64,000 bases of DNA from positions 1,302,001 through 1,366,000 of the forward strand of contig OY752143.1 of NCBI GenBank assembly GCA_963573315.1. Reading direction: 5' to 3'. Source of the stretch: Entomortierella parvispora (taxonomy: Eukaryota; Mortierellomycota; Mortierellomycetes; Mortierellales; Mortierellaceae). A program made the position numbers and the translations under genes. Positions 56,637 to 64,000 of the stretch are shown here, in pieces; the stretch's first letter is position 1; each line of letters starts with the position of its first letter. The notes under the pieces were generated by a model, which saw nothing but the letters and a program-made list of their open reading frames with translations, searched no databases and was not told the origin of the DNA.

Positions 56637-57572
56637 ATGCAAAACATCCATCCAAATCCATCCCCTTTTCCTGCCTTTGACTATCCACTCAGGCAAAGGG
56701 CCCAAAAGCTCGGGCCAAGCACCACTCCTGCGAACCAAAGTATTCACCCCATGGAAACCAGCTCCAAAGTCGACCAGCAACGACAAGCAAAAAGACAAAA
56801 GACGAGGAGTGCGTCCGCCGATGTCTTTGGGGATGAGCAGGAACTTGCGAGTACGACTGATCAAAGTGAAGAATCGGGTAGTTTTCTGATCTTGAGACCA
56901 TCCTTTGCCGACCCACAGGACCCCGTTGCCCAGTTGCCTCAGATCGTGGGAAGTGTACCTCCGGAGATATGGCATCTGATCCTCTCTTTCATGCCCACTT
57001 CACATGTTCCCGCAGTGTCTTTGGTATCGAGAGCCATGCTGGATATTTGTCGAACTTGGCCCCGTTGGAAATTCATCTGTCTCGTGAACAACCTCGGAGA
57101 GCCAAAACGCAAGTACCGATCCCACATGGCGTTGGTCTGCTCCGAGGCACCTTACATTTGTGACCTGGGAGACAGCCGCAGCACAGGCACTGGACACTTT
57201 CGATCTGCTGAGCTCCCATTGCCGGTCTTGAATCAGGAGGATGGACAAGTGTGGCGACAATGTATCGGTTGTCGGTGGGCTTACTATGAACGCTATCCGG
57301 AAGTGGAGTTTCTGCAGGGGATCGACGCCAAAAATCAAGTGAGCGGGCACTGGGTTCGGAAGCACTTGCTAGTGGACGGCAACCATAGGAAGGTCCTGAA
57401 TCCCACTCGGGATCACACGAATTGGGCCATTAATCAGTTGACTGCCACAGAGTATGCGTTGGAGATTCATGGAGGTCTGATTGGATTGCTGGCGGTCAAG
57501 AACAAGGTTTCCAAGACTGTCCTGGCCAGGTATCGCCTGCGAAAAAAGGGGGATGGCGCAGGATCGTGTTGA
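56637..57572 (+). CDS. Array F-box protein B, one CxxC cysteine replaced
   Basis: A single exon gives 311 residues from ATG at 56637; an internal Met at residue 39 is a second possible start. The N-terminal region is basic and Gln-rich (QRQAKRQKTRS). The F-box reads VPPEIWHLILSFMPTSHVPA (about 106-145). The shared block is present (LGEPKRKYRSHMALVCSEA), but the first CxxC pair is CDLGD, so its second Cys is Gly. The second pair is kept (WRQCIGCRWAYY). The C terminus has the HGG signature (EIHGGLIGLLAVKNK). The loss of one ligand suggests that the module either no longer binds metal or uses another residue here. The remainder of the protein is intact and of normal length, so I keep it as a gene. 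Confidence 0.76.
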   Translation: MQNIHPNPSPFPAFDYPLRQRAQKLGPSTTPANQSIHPMETSSKVDQQRQAKRQKTRSASADVFGDEQELASTTDQSEESGSFLILRPSFADPQDPVAQLPQIVGSVPPEIWHLILSFMPTSHVPAVSLVSRAMLDICRTWPRWKFICLVNNLGEPKRKYRSHMALVCSEAPYICDLGDSRSTGTGHFRSAELPLPVLNQEDGQVWRQCIGCRWAYYERYPEVEFLQGIDAKNQVSGHWVRKHLLVDGNHRKVLNPTRDHTNWAINQLTATEYALEIHGGLIGLLAVKNKVSKTVLARYRLRKKGDGAGSC

Positions 57573-57639
57573 GACAAATGCTAGGATGAAAGGATTCAAA
57601 CTGCATCGCAGTTTTCATCAGCTCGTTTCCACCGAAGTT

Positions 57640-58299
57640 GTGAGCACAACAGTCTGGAATAAACACTGGATTTCTGCTCGCGTTTTTGTGGGTCGGGTCA
57701 CTTTCTTGGCAACGTCTCACGTCCCTCCTTTGTCTTCAGTTTCGATACTTTTGTTCAACGTCTGCCGATCTTGGCCCCGATGGAGGATCATCTGCGAAGT
57801 AAGCAAGTTGGGTCAGCCCAAGAAGAAGTACAAATCCCACATGGCTCTAGTCTGCTCCGAGTCATACTACATTTGCGACCTGTGCGATGGCCGAAGCACC
57901 GATACAGGATCATGTGGTCTTGCTGGCATGCCACTAGCTATTTCGCGTGAGGATGACCAGGGCCATTGGTGGCAACTCTGTAGGCAATGCCGCGTTGAGT
58001 ATTATCAAAGGTATCCAGCATAGACGGAAGCGGTCCTGAGCAGGATCGACGTCCATTCTGAGATATCAGAATACAACATCATCCGCGAGTTGAAGTTGAA
58101 GCATCGTGATCTCTATATATTCGAGAGTCGATATGCAGACTGTAGGATGTCTTTTTACACCCCCGAGAGCATGGTTTTCGATAAGCGAGAGGTTACGGCG
58201 CATGCAATGGTGGTACATGGCGGTTGGGTCGGGTGGTGGCTGCCAGGGGTCGACTCTCGTACGACATTTTGGAGGCTGAGGAAGGGCTTGAATGCATAA
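57640..58299 (+). pseudogene. Array F-box copy C, broken by a stop and a frameshift
   Basis: The homologous region resembles copy D closely: SWPRWRIICEVSKLGQPKKK, then ALVCSESYYICDLCDGRST and WWQLCRQCRVEYYQRYP. An in-frame TAG at 58021-58023 interrupts it. The same frame then continues with EISEYNIIRELKLKHRDLY and AMVVHGGWVG. Just after that signature, near 58232, the frame slips, and the expected AARxRL segment is found in another frame (VAARGRLSYDILE). The F-box start is also degraded: only FLATSHVPPLSSV remains recognisable and no good initiator is present. Three separate lesions make a functional protein unlikely. It sits immediately downstream of copy B, overlapping no other gene. Confidence 0.8.
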
Positions 58300-58435
58300 T
58301 AAAAGCGTGTGTGGTCACCTGCTCTGTTCACTCAAACAAAAGGAGGTCGTCAAATTTGATCTTTTTGGCTCTTTCCATCCTCCTTCGTTCCCACCCTTCT
58401 TTTCCCATCACTCTCTATCGGACAGTGGCGCAACC

Positions 58436-59665
58436 ATGACAAACGACGACCAAGTCACAACAAGTTCATCCACAGCGACAGATCCTCACCCCCCTTCGCT
58501 CCTACGCAGAAGCCAGAGAAATGTCAGGGCAAAAGCCGTGGAGCATGAACAAACAAAGAAGGAGCAACATGGAAAAGAAATCAAGCATGAAAAGAAGGTT
58601 CGTCGGCCAAAGAAAGCAGTGGACTCCGAGAAGACAAAGGCAAAGGATGCCATAGAGCCCGCACCCACCGATGCCAACATGGAACTCGTAAAGATGGAGA
58701 CAAATGAGGACCAAGAAGCAATAAGCAAATCGACAGCAACAGACCCTCGCCCACCTAAGCGCAGGAGAAGTCAGAAAAAGCCTATTTCAAAAGCCGTGGA
58801 GCAGGAGCAAACAAAGGAGGAGCAATTTGACAAAGAAATCAAGCCAAAAAAGAAGAAAGTCCGTGGACCAAGGAAAACAGCCAAGACAGAGATGTCAAAG
58901 GACACTTCAGAACCCATTGCTACCACTGACAACATCATGGAACTTGTGGTGGCGGAGCCGGTGCCTGCTTTGTTACGATTGCCTCCAGAGATTTGGTACC
59001 AAGTTCTTTCCTTCTTGCCGACCTCTCTTGTCGCTCCTCTGTCCTTGGTCTGCACCCGTCTGCTCGAAATTTGCCGTTACTGGCCTCGGTGGAGGACCAT
59101 TTGTCACGAGAGTCTGTTGGGCGAACCCAAGAGAAAGTATCGGTCTCATATGGCTCTGGTCTGCTCCGAGTCGTACTATATTTGTGACCTTTGCGATGGT
59201 CGAAGCACTGGCACAGGATCGTACGGTCTCTCCGGTCTCCCTCTCTCTGTTTGTCGTGCGGATGATCAAGACCATCGATGGCGACTCTGCAAGAAATGTC
59301 GCATTGACTACTTTCAGAGTTATCCAGATAACGTGGGGAATGAGGTCTTGAGCAAAATCAAGCGCAGGGACGAACTTTCAGAGTACGACATTATACGTGA
59401 CTTGAAACTGAAGCATGAAGAACTTTTTTGTTTCGATCGCCGGTCTGTGGGCTATCGCAGCTACCGCAGGGCGTTCTACAATCCACACGACTACATGTTC
59501 AATGAGCGGGAGGTGACGGAGCACGCAATGGATGTGCATGGAGGCTGGGTCGGTGTCTTGGCAGCCAGATTTCGACTCTGTTCCGATGTCTTGGAAGAGT
59601 ACAAATTGAGGAAGCGACTCGACCAGCTGTCCAAGAAGAGAAAGGCTGTTATTTCTCCTGCTTGA
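58436..59665 (+). CDS. Array F-box protein D with duplicated basic N terminus
   Basis: A single exon gives 409 residues from ATG at 58436 (caaccATGac). Residues 3-89 and 90-175 are two diverged copies of one Lys/Glu-rich unit (landmarks NDDQ/NEDQ, STATDP, KAVEHEQTK/KAVEQEQTK and MELV spaced 86-87 residues apart), so the tail arose by internal duplication. The F-box is at about 181-220 (LPPEIWYQVLSFLPTSLVAP). The cysteine module has C250-x2-C253 and C285-x2-C288 with LGEPKRKYRSHMALVCSES before it. The C-terminal signature is VHGGWVGVLAA. The basic N terminus suggests nuclear entry or nucleic-acid contact, but that is inference. It is the nearest relative of pseudogene C. Confidence 0.8.
   Translation: MTNDDQVTTSSSTATDPHPPSLLRRSQRNVRAKAVEHEQTKKEQHGKEIKHEKKVRRPKKAVDSEKTKAKDAIEPAPTDANMELVKMETNEDQEAISKSTATDPRPPKRRRSQKKPISKAVEQEQTKEEQFDKEIKPKKKKVRGPRKTAKTEMSKDTSEPIATTDNIMELVVAEPVPALLRLPPEIWYQVLSFLPTSLVAPLSLVCTRLLEICRYWPRWRTICHESLLGEPKRKYRSHMALVCSESYYICDLCDGRSTGTGSYGLSGLPLSVCRADDQDHRWRLCKKCRIDYFQSYPDNVGNEVLSKIKRRDELSEYDIIRDLKLKHEELFCFDRRSVGYRSYRRAFYNPHDYMFNEREVTEHAMDVHGGWVGVLAARFRLCSDVLEEYKLRKRLDQLSKKRKAVISPA
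58463..58950 (+). repeat. Internal two-unit repeat (about 261-bp period) in copy D
   Basis: The two units start at about 58442 and 58703 and code the duplicated Lys/Glu-rich segment. Shared stretches such as aaagccgtggagca(t/g)ga(a/g)caaacaaag show the DNA-level duplication. Unit 2 has small in-frame deletions. Confidence 0.7.
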
Positions 59666-59902
59666 AATAAAAGAATGCACTCTTTGACCAACAAAAACCT
59701 TGGGTTGTATTATTCCTAGATAATATCTTCGTCTAAACTCCCAGCAAAGCATCGTTTGCTGTCAGGCTTTCGCCACCATCGTTCACAGAACGATTGTATA
59801 AGAAGGACACTTTGGTTTCTTCGCGTTGTTTTCTTTTTGTTTTGTCGTCTTTTTTTTTGCAGTTTACTCCTGTGTGGTCAGAAACATACTTGTTAACAGA
59901 CA

Positions 59903-61012
59903 ATGGCGCGAACACGTATTACCAAACTGCCATTCCCCCAGCCTCCTCCAGCACCACCTGTCTTCACCACAGCCATGAACCCTCTATGCATGTTTGACTA
60001 TGACTATATTCTGCCCGAGACTCTTGCTCTCAAGGATATTGCACCCAGGCCCGTCGACCGCGTCCCAGCTGAAATCTGGCATAGAGTCTTTGATTTTTTG
60101 CCAACTTCCCAGGCGGCGATTGCAGCCACGGTCTCCAAGGATTTCTTTGAGGCTTCGCGAACCTGGGATCGCTGGATTAAAATTTGCTCAGTGAACGGAC
60201 TGAAAGGCAGCCGTCGCATTTACAAATCCGAGATGACATTAGTCTGTTCAGAGTCGTACTTTATCTGCGATCTCTGCGACAGGCAGACGACAGGGGACGG
60301 ACAGTTTACGGCTTGTCAGATTCCTATACCTGTGTTGAACAAGGCTGATAACGGACACATTTGGCGCCTTTGCTTCATTTGTCGAAACGCTTACTACAAG
60401 GTATTCCTTGAAGATGACTCTAGCTTGCAGGGAATTGCTTCAGACGTCATGGTGCCGAGCGACTGGGCTCGGAGATATCTCTTGGTGGACCTTGTTGATT
60501 TAAAAGTGCATAAATCGGAGAAAGAGGCGGCTATGGAAAATAGGGGACCGATCGGATATAGAATGGCGGATGGCTCGACAGTTTTCAAGTTTTGGGACAT
60601 AGTAAAGCACACCAAGGAGATCCACGGAGGATGGATTGGTTTTGCAGCTGCCAAGACAGGAGTGACTTTGACGCGTCGATTCACGTTTGAGCTACGAAAG
60701 GCTCGAGATGAGGCATTGGCGCTTCTTCGTAGAAGAAATCGAAAGCAGGGTGGCAATTCTCAACAGGAATCGGTCGATGTCCTCAATTTCTCTAGTGACG
60801 AAGAAGAAGAAGGCATGGAAACCTTTTTCAACTTTGAAGATGGGGTCACCATCGCAGTTCCCAGCGCGGAGGCCGAAACTGAAAACAAATCCGATCAGGC
60901 CATCTACAGCAAAGGAAACAAAGGGGCCAGGACCCATGCTCGCACTGAGGCTATTGAAATTCTCCTCGACTCTGAAGGCGTTAAGACGGGAGCATGTAAG
61001 GAGAGGAGCTAG
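59903..61012 (+). CDS. Array F-box protein E with acidic C-terminal extension
   Basis: A single exon gives 369 residues from ATG at 59903. It has a short Pro-rich lead, an F-box (VPAEIWHRVFDFLPTSQAAI, about 51-90) and a diverged block (KGSRRIYKSEMTLVCSES). The two CxxC pairs are FICDLCDRQTTGDG and WRLCFICRNAYY. The signature EIHGGWIGFAAAKTG is kept. After it this copy adds a basic stretch (RRRNRKQGG) and an acidic Ser-rich tail (SSDEEEEGMETFFNFEDG) absent from the others. It is the most diverged member apart from A. The tail is reminiscent of a SUMO-interacting or CK2-type acidic patch (VLNFSSDEEEE), which is inference only. Confidence 0.77.
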   Translation: MARTRITKLPFPQPPPAPPVFTTAMNPLCMFDYDYILPETLALKDIAPRPVDRVPAEIWHRVFDFLPTSQAAIAATVSKDFFEASRTWDRWIKICSVNGLKGSRRIYKSEMTLVCSESYFICDLCDRQTTGDGQFTACQIPIPVLNKADNGHIWRLCFICRNAYYKVFLEDDSSLQGIASDVMVPSDWARRYLLVDLVDLKVHKSEKEAAMENRGPIGYRMADGSTVFKFWDIVKHTKEIHGGWIGFAAAKTGVTLTRRFTFELRKARDEALALLRRRNRKQGGNSQQESVDVLNFSSDEEEEGMETFFNFEDGVTIAVPSAEAETENKSDQAIYSKGNKGARTHARTEAIEILLDSEGVKTGACKERS

Positions 61013-61616
61013 ATCCGCGGGACGCGTCGAGTGCCTCTTGTGTGCTATCAGTTCTTTCACCCAGCTCATTAGCATCATGATTATTCCTATTCACCTTGTT
61101 CTCTTCAGATATCAACTGTCATTTGTCAAAAATAACCAGCCAAGCAGATATGATCTATAGCTTTGTCATCTCCTTATTTCTTCGACACCACCTTCTGCAA
61201 TCCAACTGGAAGCACACTTTCCGTCAATGACGAAAACTAGAAAGTCCTTTGATGGGATGGTAGCTTGGAAGGCGCGCAAATGGCGCTCAGGGTCCCACGC
61301 TCTTTCTCCTTTTTGAGAGTGCAGCTGGCATGGGCTCACGCCGGGCAAAAAACCCTCCGGCGCGTGGATCTCTTCATTATTGTCATTGAAAGTCCCCGGG
61401 GGGATGGCTCGGCATCGAGGCTATCAGGGAACAACGTGTCTTCCAAACTGCAGGCCAAGTTTTTGGAACGACAGTCATCCTTGTCCTCTCAAGCGCGATC
61501 GTGGAGAAACAATCACCACCTCGAATCAATCATGTGACATCACCGCGGCCTTTTTTTTCTTATTTTTATTCGGTTCCCACGGCGTTGCTCTTCACTTCTT
61601 ACAAACAGCCCAAGCA
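61013..61616. other. Spacer between array copies E and F
   Basis: These 604 bp hold no supported gene. The frame of copy F is open upstream to 61380 but starts from a non-ATG codon and has no domain. A T-rich tract (about 61550-61570) precedes copy F. The composition is otherwise ordinary. Confidence 0.4.
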
Positions 61617-62555
61617 ATGTTGCGTGCAAAGGGGGTCACGGATCTGCCCCATCCCTACACAACCGCGTCGTCGCAGGTCAGCGTACTTGCAACCACTACT
61701 CCTGGCTCTACAGCTCAGTCGGCAGCTACCAAGCAATCATCCGCACCCAAGAAACGCCAAAAAAGCGTGTCCGACAACAACAAGAAGCAGTCTGAGTCAG
61801 GGCGAAAGAGAGCAAAGACTTTAGACACTGTCATGACCGTACCTTCATCCTCTACTGCAACGGTTGAGCTCAAGTCTGGATGGGAAGGTGCTCCTGTCGA
61901 AGTATGGCATCATATTCTCTCATACATGCCCACGTCCCAAGTTGCGCGTGTATCCTTGATCTCCAAGGCTTTATCCGAGATATGTCGGTCGTGGCCTCGG
62001 TGGAGGATCATTTGCGAAAAGAACAAGCTTGGGGAACCAAAGCGGGGATACAAATCATTCATGGCCTTGGTGTGTGCCGAGTCCTATTACATTTGCGACC
62101 AGTGCGATGGGCGAAGTACAGGCATCGGACGTGGTGTACTTCCATCCGAGCTTCCGTTAAAGATCCGTCGCAGAGGGGATCGAAATCGACCTTGGCGACT
62201 GTGCCATCGTTGTCGCTGTCGACACTACAAGCGGTACGAGGAAACACAAGTCTTGAATAACATCAAACTGAGTGAACACGATGAGGCCCGCACGCTCAAG
62301 GACTGTCTGGGTTTACGAAAGGATGATCTGGACGTCATTGATCCAGTACGCTACGTGCGAGACCTAGATGGACGACGGCTCCCTTTGTATAGCTTTTTCC
62401 AAGCGACCACTCTGGCTATGGAGATCCATGGAGGCGACGTTGGGGTGAAAGCTGCAGTAAACAAGTATGCGAAGAAGGTTCAGCAATTGTATCAGGAGAG
62501 AAAGAGAAGGGATGCGGCATCATGGAAGGAGACAAGGTTGAACAAGAAGAAGTGA
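61617..62555 (+). CDS. Array F-box protein F
   Basis: A single exon gives 312 residues from ATG at 61617. The basic, Ser/Lys-rich N terminus (KKRQKSVSDNNKKQ, GRKRAK) resembles the other copies. F-box: APVEVWHHILSYMPTSQVAR (about 91-130). The block LGEPKRGYKSFMALVCAES leads to YYICDQCDGRSTGIG and WRLCHRCRCRHYKRY. The C-terminal signature is EIHGGDVGVKAAVNK, then a Lys/Arg-rich end. Both CxxC pairs are intact, with an extra Cys in the second (CHRCRC). It closes the array; the next gene is a different F-box type after 797 bp. Confidence 0.79.
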   Translation: MLRAKGVTDLPHPYTTASSQVSVLATTTPGSTAQSAATKQSSAPKKRQKSVSDNNKKQSESGRKRAKTLDTVMTVPSSSTATVELKSGWEGAPVEVWHHILSYMPTSQVARVSLISKALSEICRSWPRWRIICEKNKLGEPKRGYKSFMALVCAESYYICDQCDGRSTGIGRGVLPSELPLKIRRRGDRNRPWRLCHRCRCRHYKRYEETQVLNNIKLSEHDEARTLKDCLGLRKDDLDVIDPVRYVRDLDGRRLPLYSFFQATTLAMEIHGGDVGVKAAVNKYAKKVQQLYQERKRRDAASWKETRLNKKK

Positions 62556-63352
62556 GATCTACATGCAACTCTTGGAGTTTGCAGTGTCTTTTAAACAGAC
62601 AATAATGGATATGTGGCTCTTGTGCGGGTACTTTGAATGAATAAACCTTTTTACGGAACGTGATTCATTGACAGACTTGTAAGGAAGCTGACATGCCTAT
62701 CTTCACTCCATCAATCGGTATCTTCAGACAGAAAACGATCCTTGATCTTTGCACGCTTTTTTCCTGATAGCCCCGAGGCTAAATATCCGGGAAGTCCACA
62801 AGGATCAGATCCTTGGAATGGGAAGGCGAGCTGTAATCTCGCCTTGAGGCCATCTTTGATAATAAGCTAACAACCCGCGACATGATCCATGGTGCAACGA
62901 TCTCCATGCCTTTTCGAGTTCCTGCTTTGCGCTATTGGCTCCTTGCAGATAACCCCTTGGCCCTGATCCTGAACTCTTTGTTATCAGTTCCCTCCACTCG
63001 GTCATGAGATGAGAAAAAAGACGTTGAGTTGGAGGGCAGATTGACCCCGTCCTCGACTTTGTCAACAGATCAGGCGTTTAGGCCATCCATACATTGACGC
63101 GCTGTGTGAGATGAAGTAATTTTTCCACAAGAATGACAAAAAGGGTCTCAGTGCACTCTCTCGCAATGGTGTTCACGTTTCTTGTCTCTCTATTTCCCTG
63201 TCTCACACATTCCCGCTTCGAGACAACCTTTCGCTTTTCTTTCTTTCTTGTTATCCACCACACCCAGCTGCCAATCTGTTCCCGCCAGCGAATCATTGAA
63301 CAGACTCCCTCCCTTCCCCCCTCCTTTCTCACTCTGTCTCTCGTCCGCCACC
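62556..63352. other. Intergenic region with two adjacent inverted repeats
   Basis: This 797-bp spacer has two neighbouring inverted repeats: caaggatcagatccttg (62799-62815, palindromic around one base) and aaggcgag-ctgtaat-ctcgcctt (62823-62845). They could form two RNA hairpins in the transcript. An 86-codon minus frame covers them but matches nothing known. A CT-rich leader (about 63185-63345) precedes the next start. Confidence 0.5.
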
Positions 63353-64000
63353 ATGGAGTTCAACAACGACCTCTCCATGATCAAACACAACGTTGACGAC
63401 CAAATCCGCGAACCAAAGGACGTGTTTGATGTCCTGCCTTTCGAGATCCTGGACCAGATCCTTGACCGTCTTGATCATGCCAGTCTTTTCAGTTGTGTGA
63501 CGCTTTCGAATCGTTGGTCGGATAGAGTGGTGCCGCATCTGTGGGCATCGCCCTGGATGACATACTATAATTCATGGACAAAGATGATTTGCACTTTGGC
63601 CAAGAGTGCTGAAGATGCCCAAAAACAGACTGCTAGCACGACGATCGCTACTATTGCTGTGGATATGGGAGAAGGATCCAGAAAAGCAAGCCGGAAGACT
63701 AGTCTCCGTGAGAGCGATAACGGACCACAATTTGCTCTATTGCCACGGATGCAGTGTCAGAACGAGAGTCATGGTTCCTTTGCGGAGACCTCTGTGCTGG
63801 ATGAGCAAAAGCCACGACGATGCCGCTTCAGAGAGGCAGGAGGTGGAACTGGTGTGGAATTCACGAGAGACTACGAAAAGAGTCTCGTTGAGGAAGACGA
63901 CGACCGTAGTGATAGCGAAACCCTTGTGGATTTGGACCAGATGTGGAAAGAGGAGGACACGACGCGACGACCGTTGTTGCCCAAAGCGTTTGACAGGACA
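63353..64000 (+). CDS. F-box protein, 3' end cut off by the window edge
   Basis: The frame from ATG at 63353 (gccaccATGg, an excellent start context) is open for all 216 codons to the edge. An F-box sits near the N terminus (VFDVLPFEILDQILDRLDHA, then SLFSCVTLSNRWSDRVVPHLW, about residues 23-65). The segment RVVPHLWASPW is typical of F-box/LRR proteins, so LRRs probably follow outside the window. A hydrophilic, acidic region (SLVEEDDDRSDSETLVDLDQ) comes after. It lacks the LGEPKRKY/CxxC block of the array, so it belongs with the F-box/LRR type at 51134 and not with the array. Confidence 0.75.
   Translation, partial: MEFNNDLSMIKHNVDDQIREPKDVFDVLPFEILDQILDRLDHASLFSCVTLSNRWSDRVVPHLWASPWMTYYNSWTKMICTLAKSAEDAQKQTASTTIATIAVDMGEGSRKASRKTSLRESDNGPQFALLPRMQCQNESHGSFAETSVLDEQKPRRCRFREAGGGTGVEFTRDYEKSLVEEDDDRSDSETLVDLDQMWKEEDTTRRPLLPKAFDRT

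Noticed and set aside
1-64000. tRNA or rRNA genes
   Set aside because: No cloverleaf with a matching B-box (GGTTCGANTCC) and no rRNA-like segment was noticed; a covariance-model scan would be decisive.

Overview
The window is nuclear DNA of a filamentous fungus, most likely an early-diverging Mucoromycota/Mortierellomycota species (Mortierella-like). The evidence is eukaryotic housekeeping genes split by many short GT-AG introns, a fungal Zn2Cys6 regulator, a velvet regulator, a fungal PMT mannosyltransferase and a local expansion of F-box genes. The lineage is an inference from gene content. I rebuilt exon structures by hand from splice sites, reading-frame phase and family motifs, so exon edges are predictions.

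Positions 1-13,000: a gene cut by the left edge (-), a PIH1-domain R2TP-type chaperone cofactor (-), a TMEM62-like membrane metallophosphoesterase (+), a HAD 'Swiss Army Knife' RNA-repair-like protein (-) and a kelch/BTB protein (-). Positions 13,000-22,300: protein-L-isoaspartate methyltransferase (-), a 5'-truncated LINE insertion with poly(A) tail and a perfect 14-bp target-site duplication, an RraA-like aldolase (-), a FAF2/UBXD8-type UBX protein (+), RNA polymerase II subunit RPB11 (-) and a proteasome alpha subunit (+). Several of these pairs are divergent and share short promoters.

Positions 22,300-46,000: a 4.7-kb stretch with no supported gene leads into a giant Zn2Cys6 transcription factor (+) whose 3' end appears frameshifted. 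It is followed by a tail-anchored fatty-aldehyde dehydrogenase (-), a velvet-domain regulator (-) with a GC-AG intron and a 35-bp x3 tandem repeat in another intron, and a PMT O-mannosyltransferase (+) whose start codon seems to be split by an intron.

Positions 46,000-64,000: an M18 aspartyl aminopeptidase (+) with two in-phase first-exon donors that would give forms with and without a mitochondrial-type presequence, a Rei1/ZNF622 pre-60S factor (-), an F-box/LRR-type protein (+) and a secreted CREG-like protein (+). Then comes a same-strand tandem array of six related F-box genes, one of them a pseudogene, sharing a CxxC...CxxC module and a C-terminal HGG signature. Another F-box gene runs off the right edge.

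The most unusual parts are this F-box/cysteine array, the fresh LINE footprint, the possible dual-targeting splice choice, and the unusual splice arrangements in the velvet and PMT genes.
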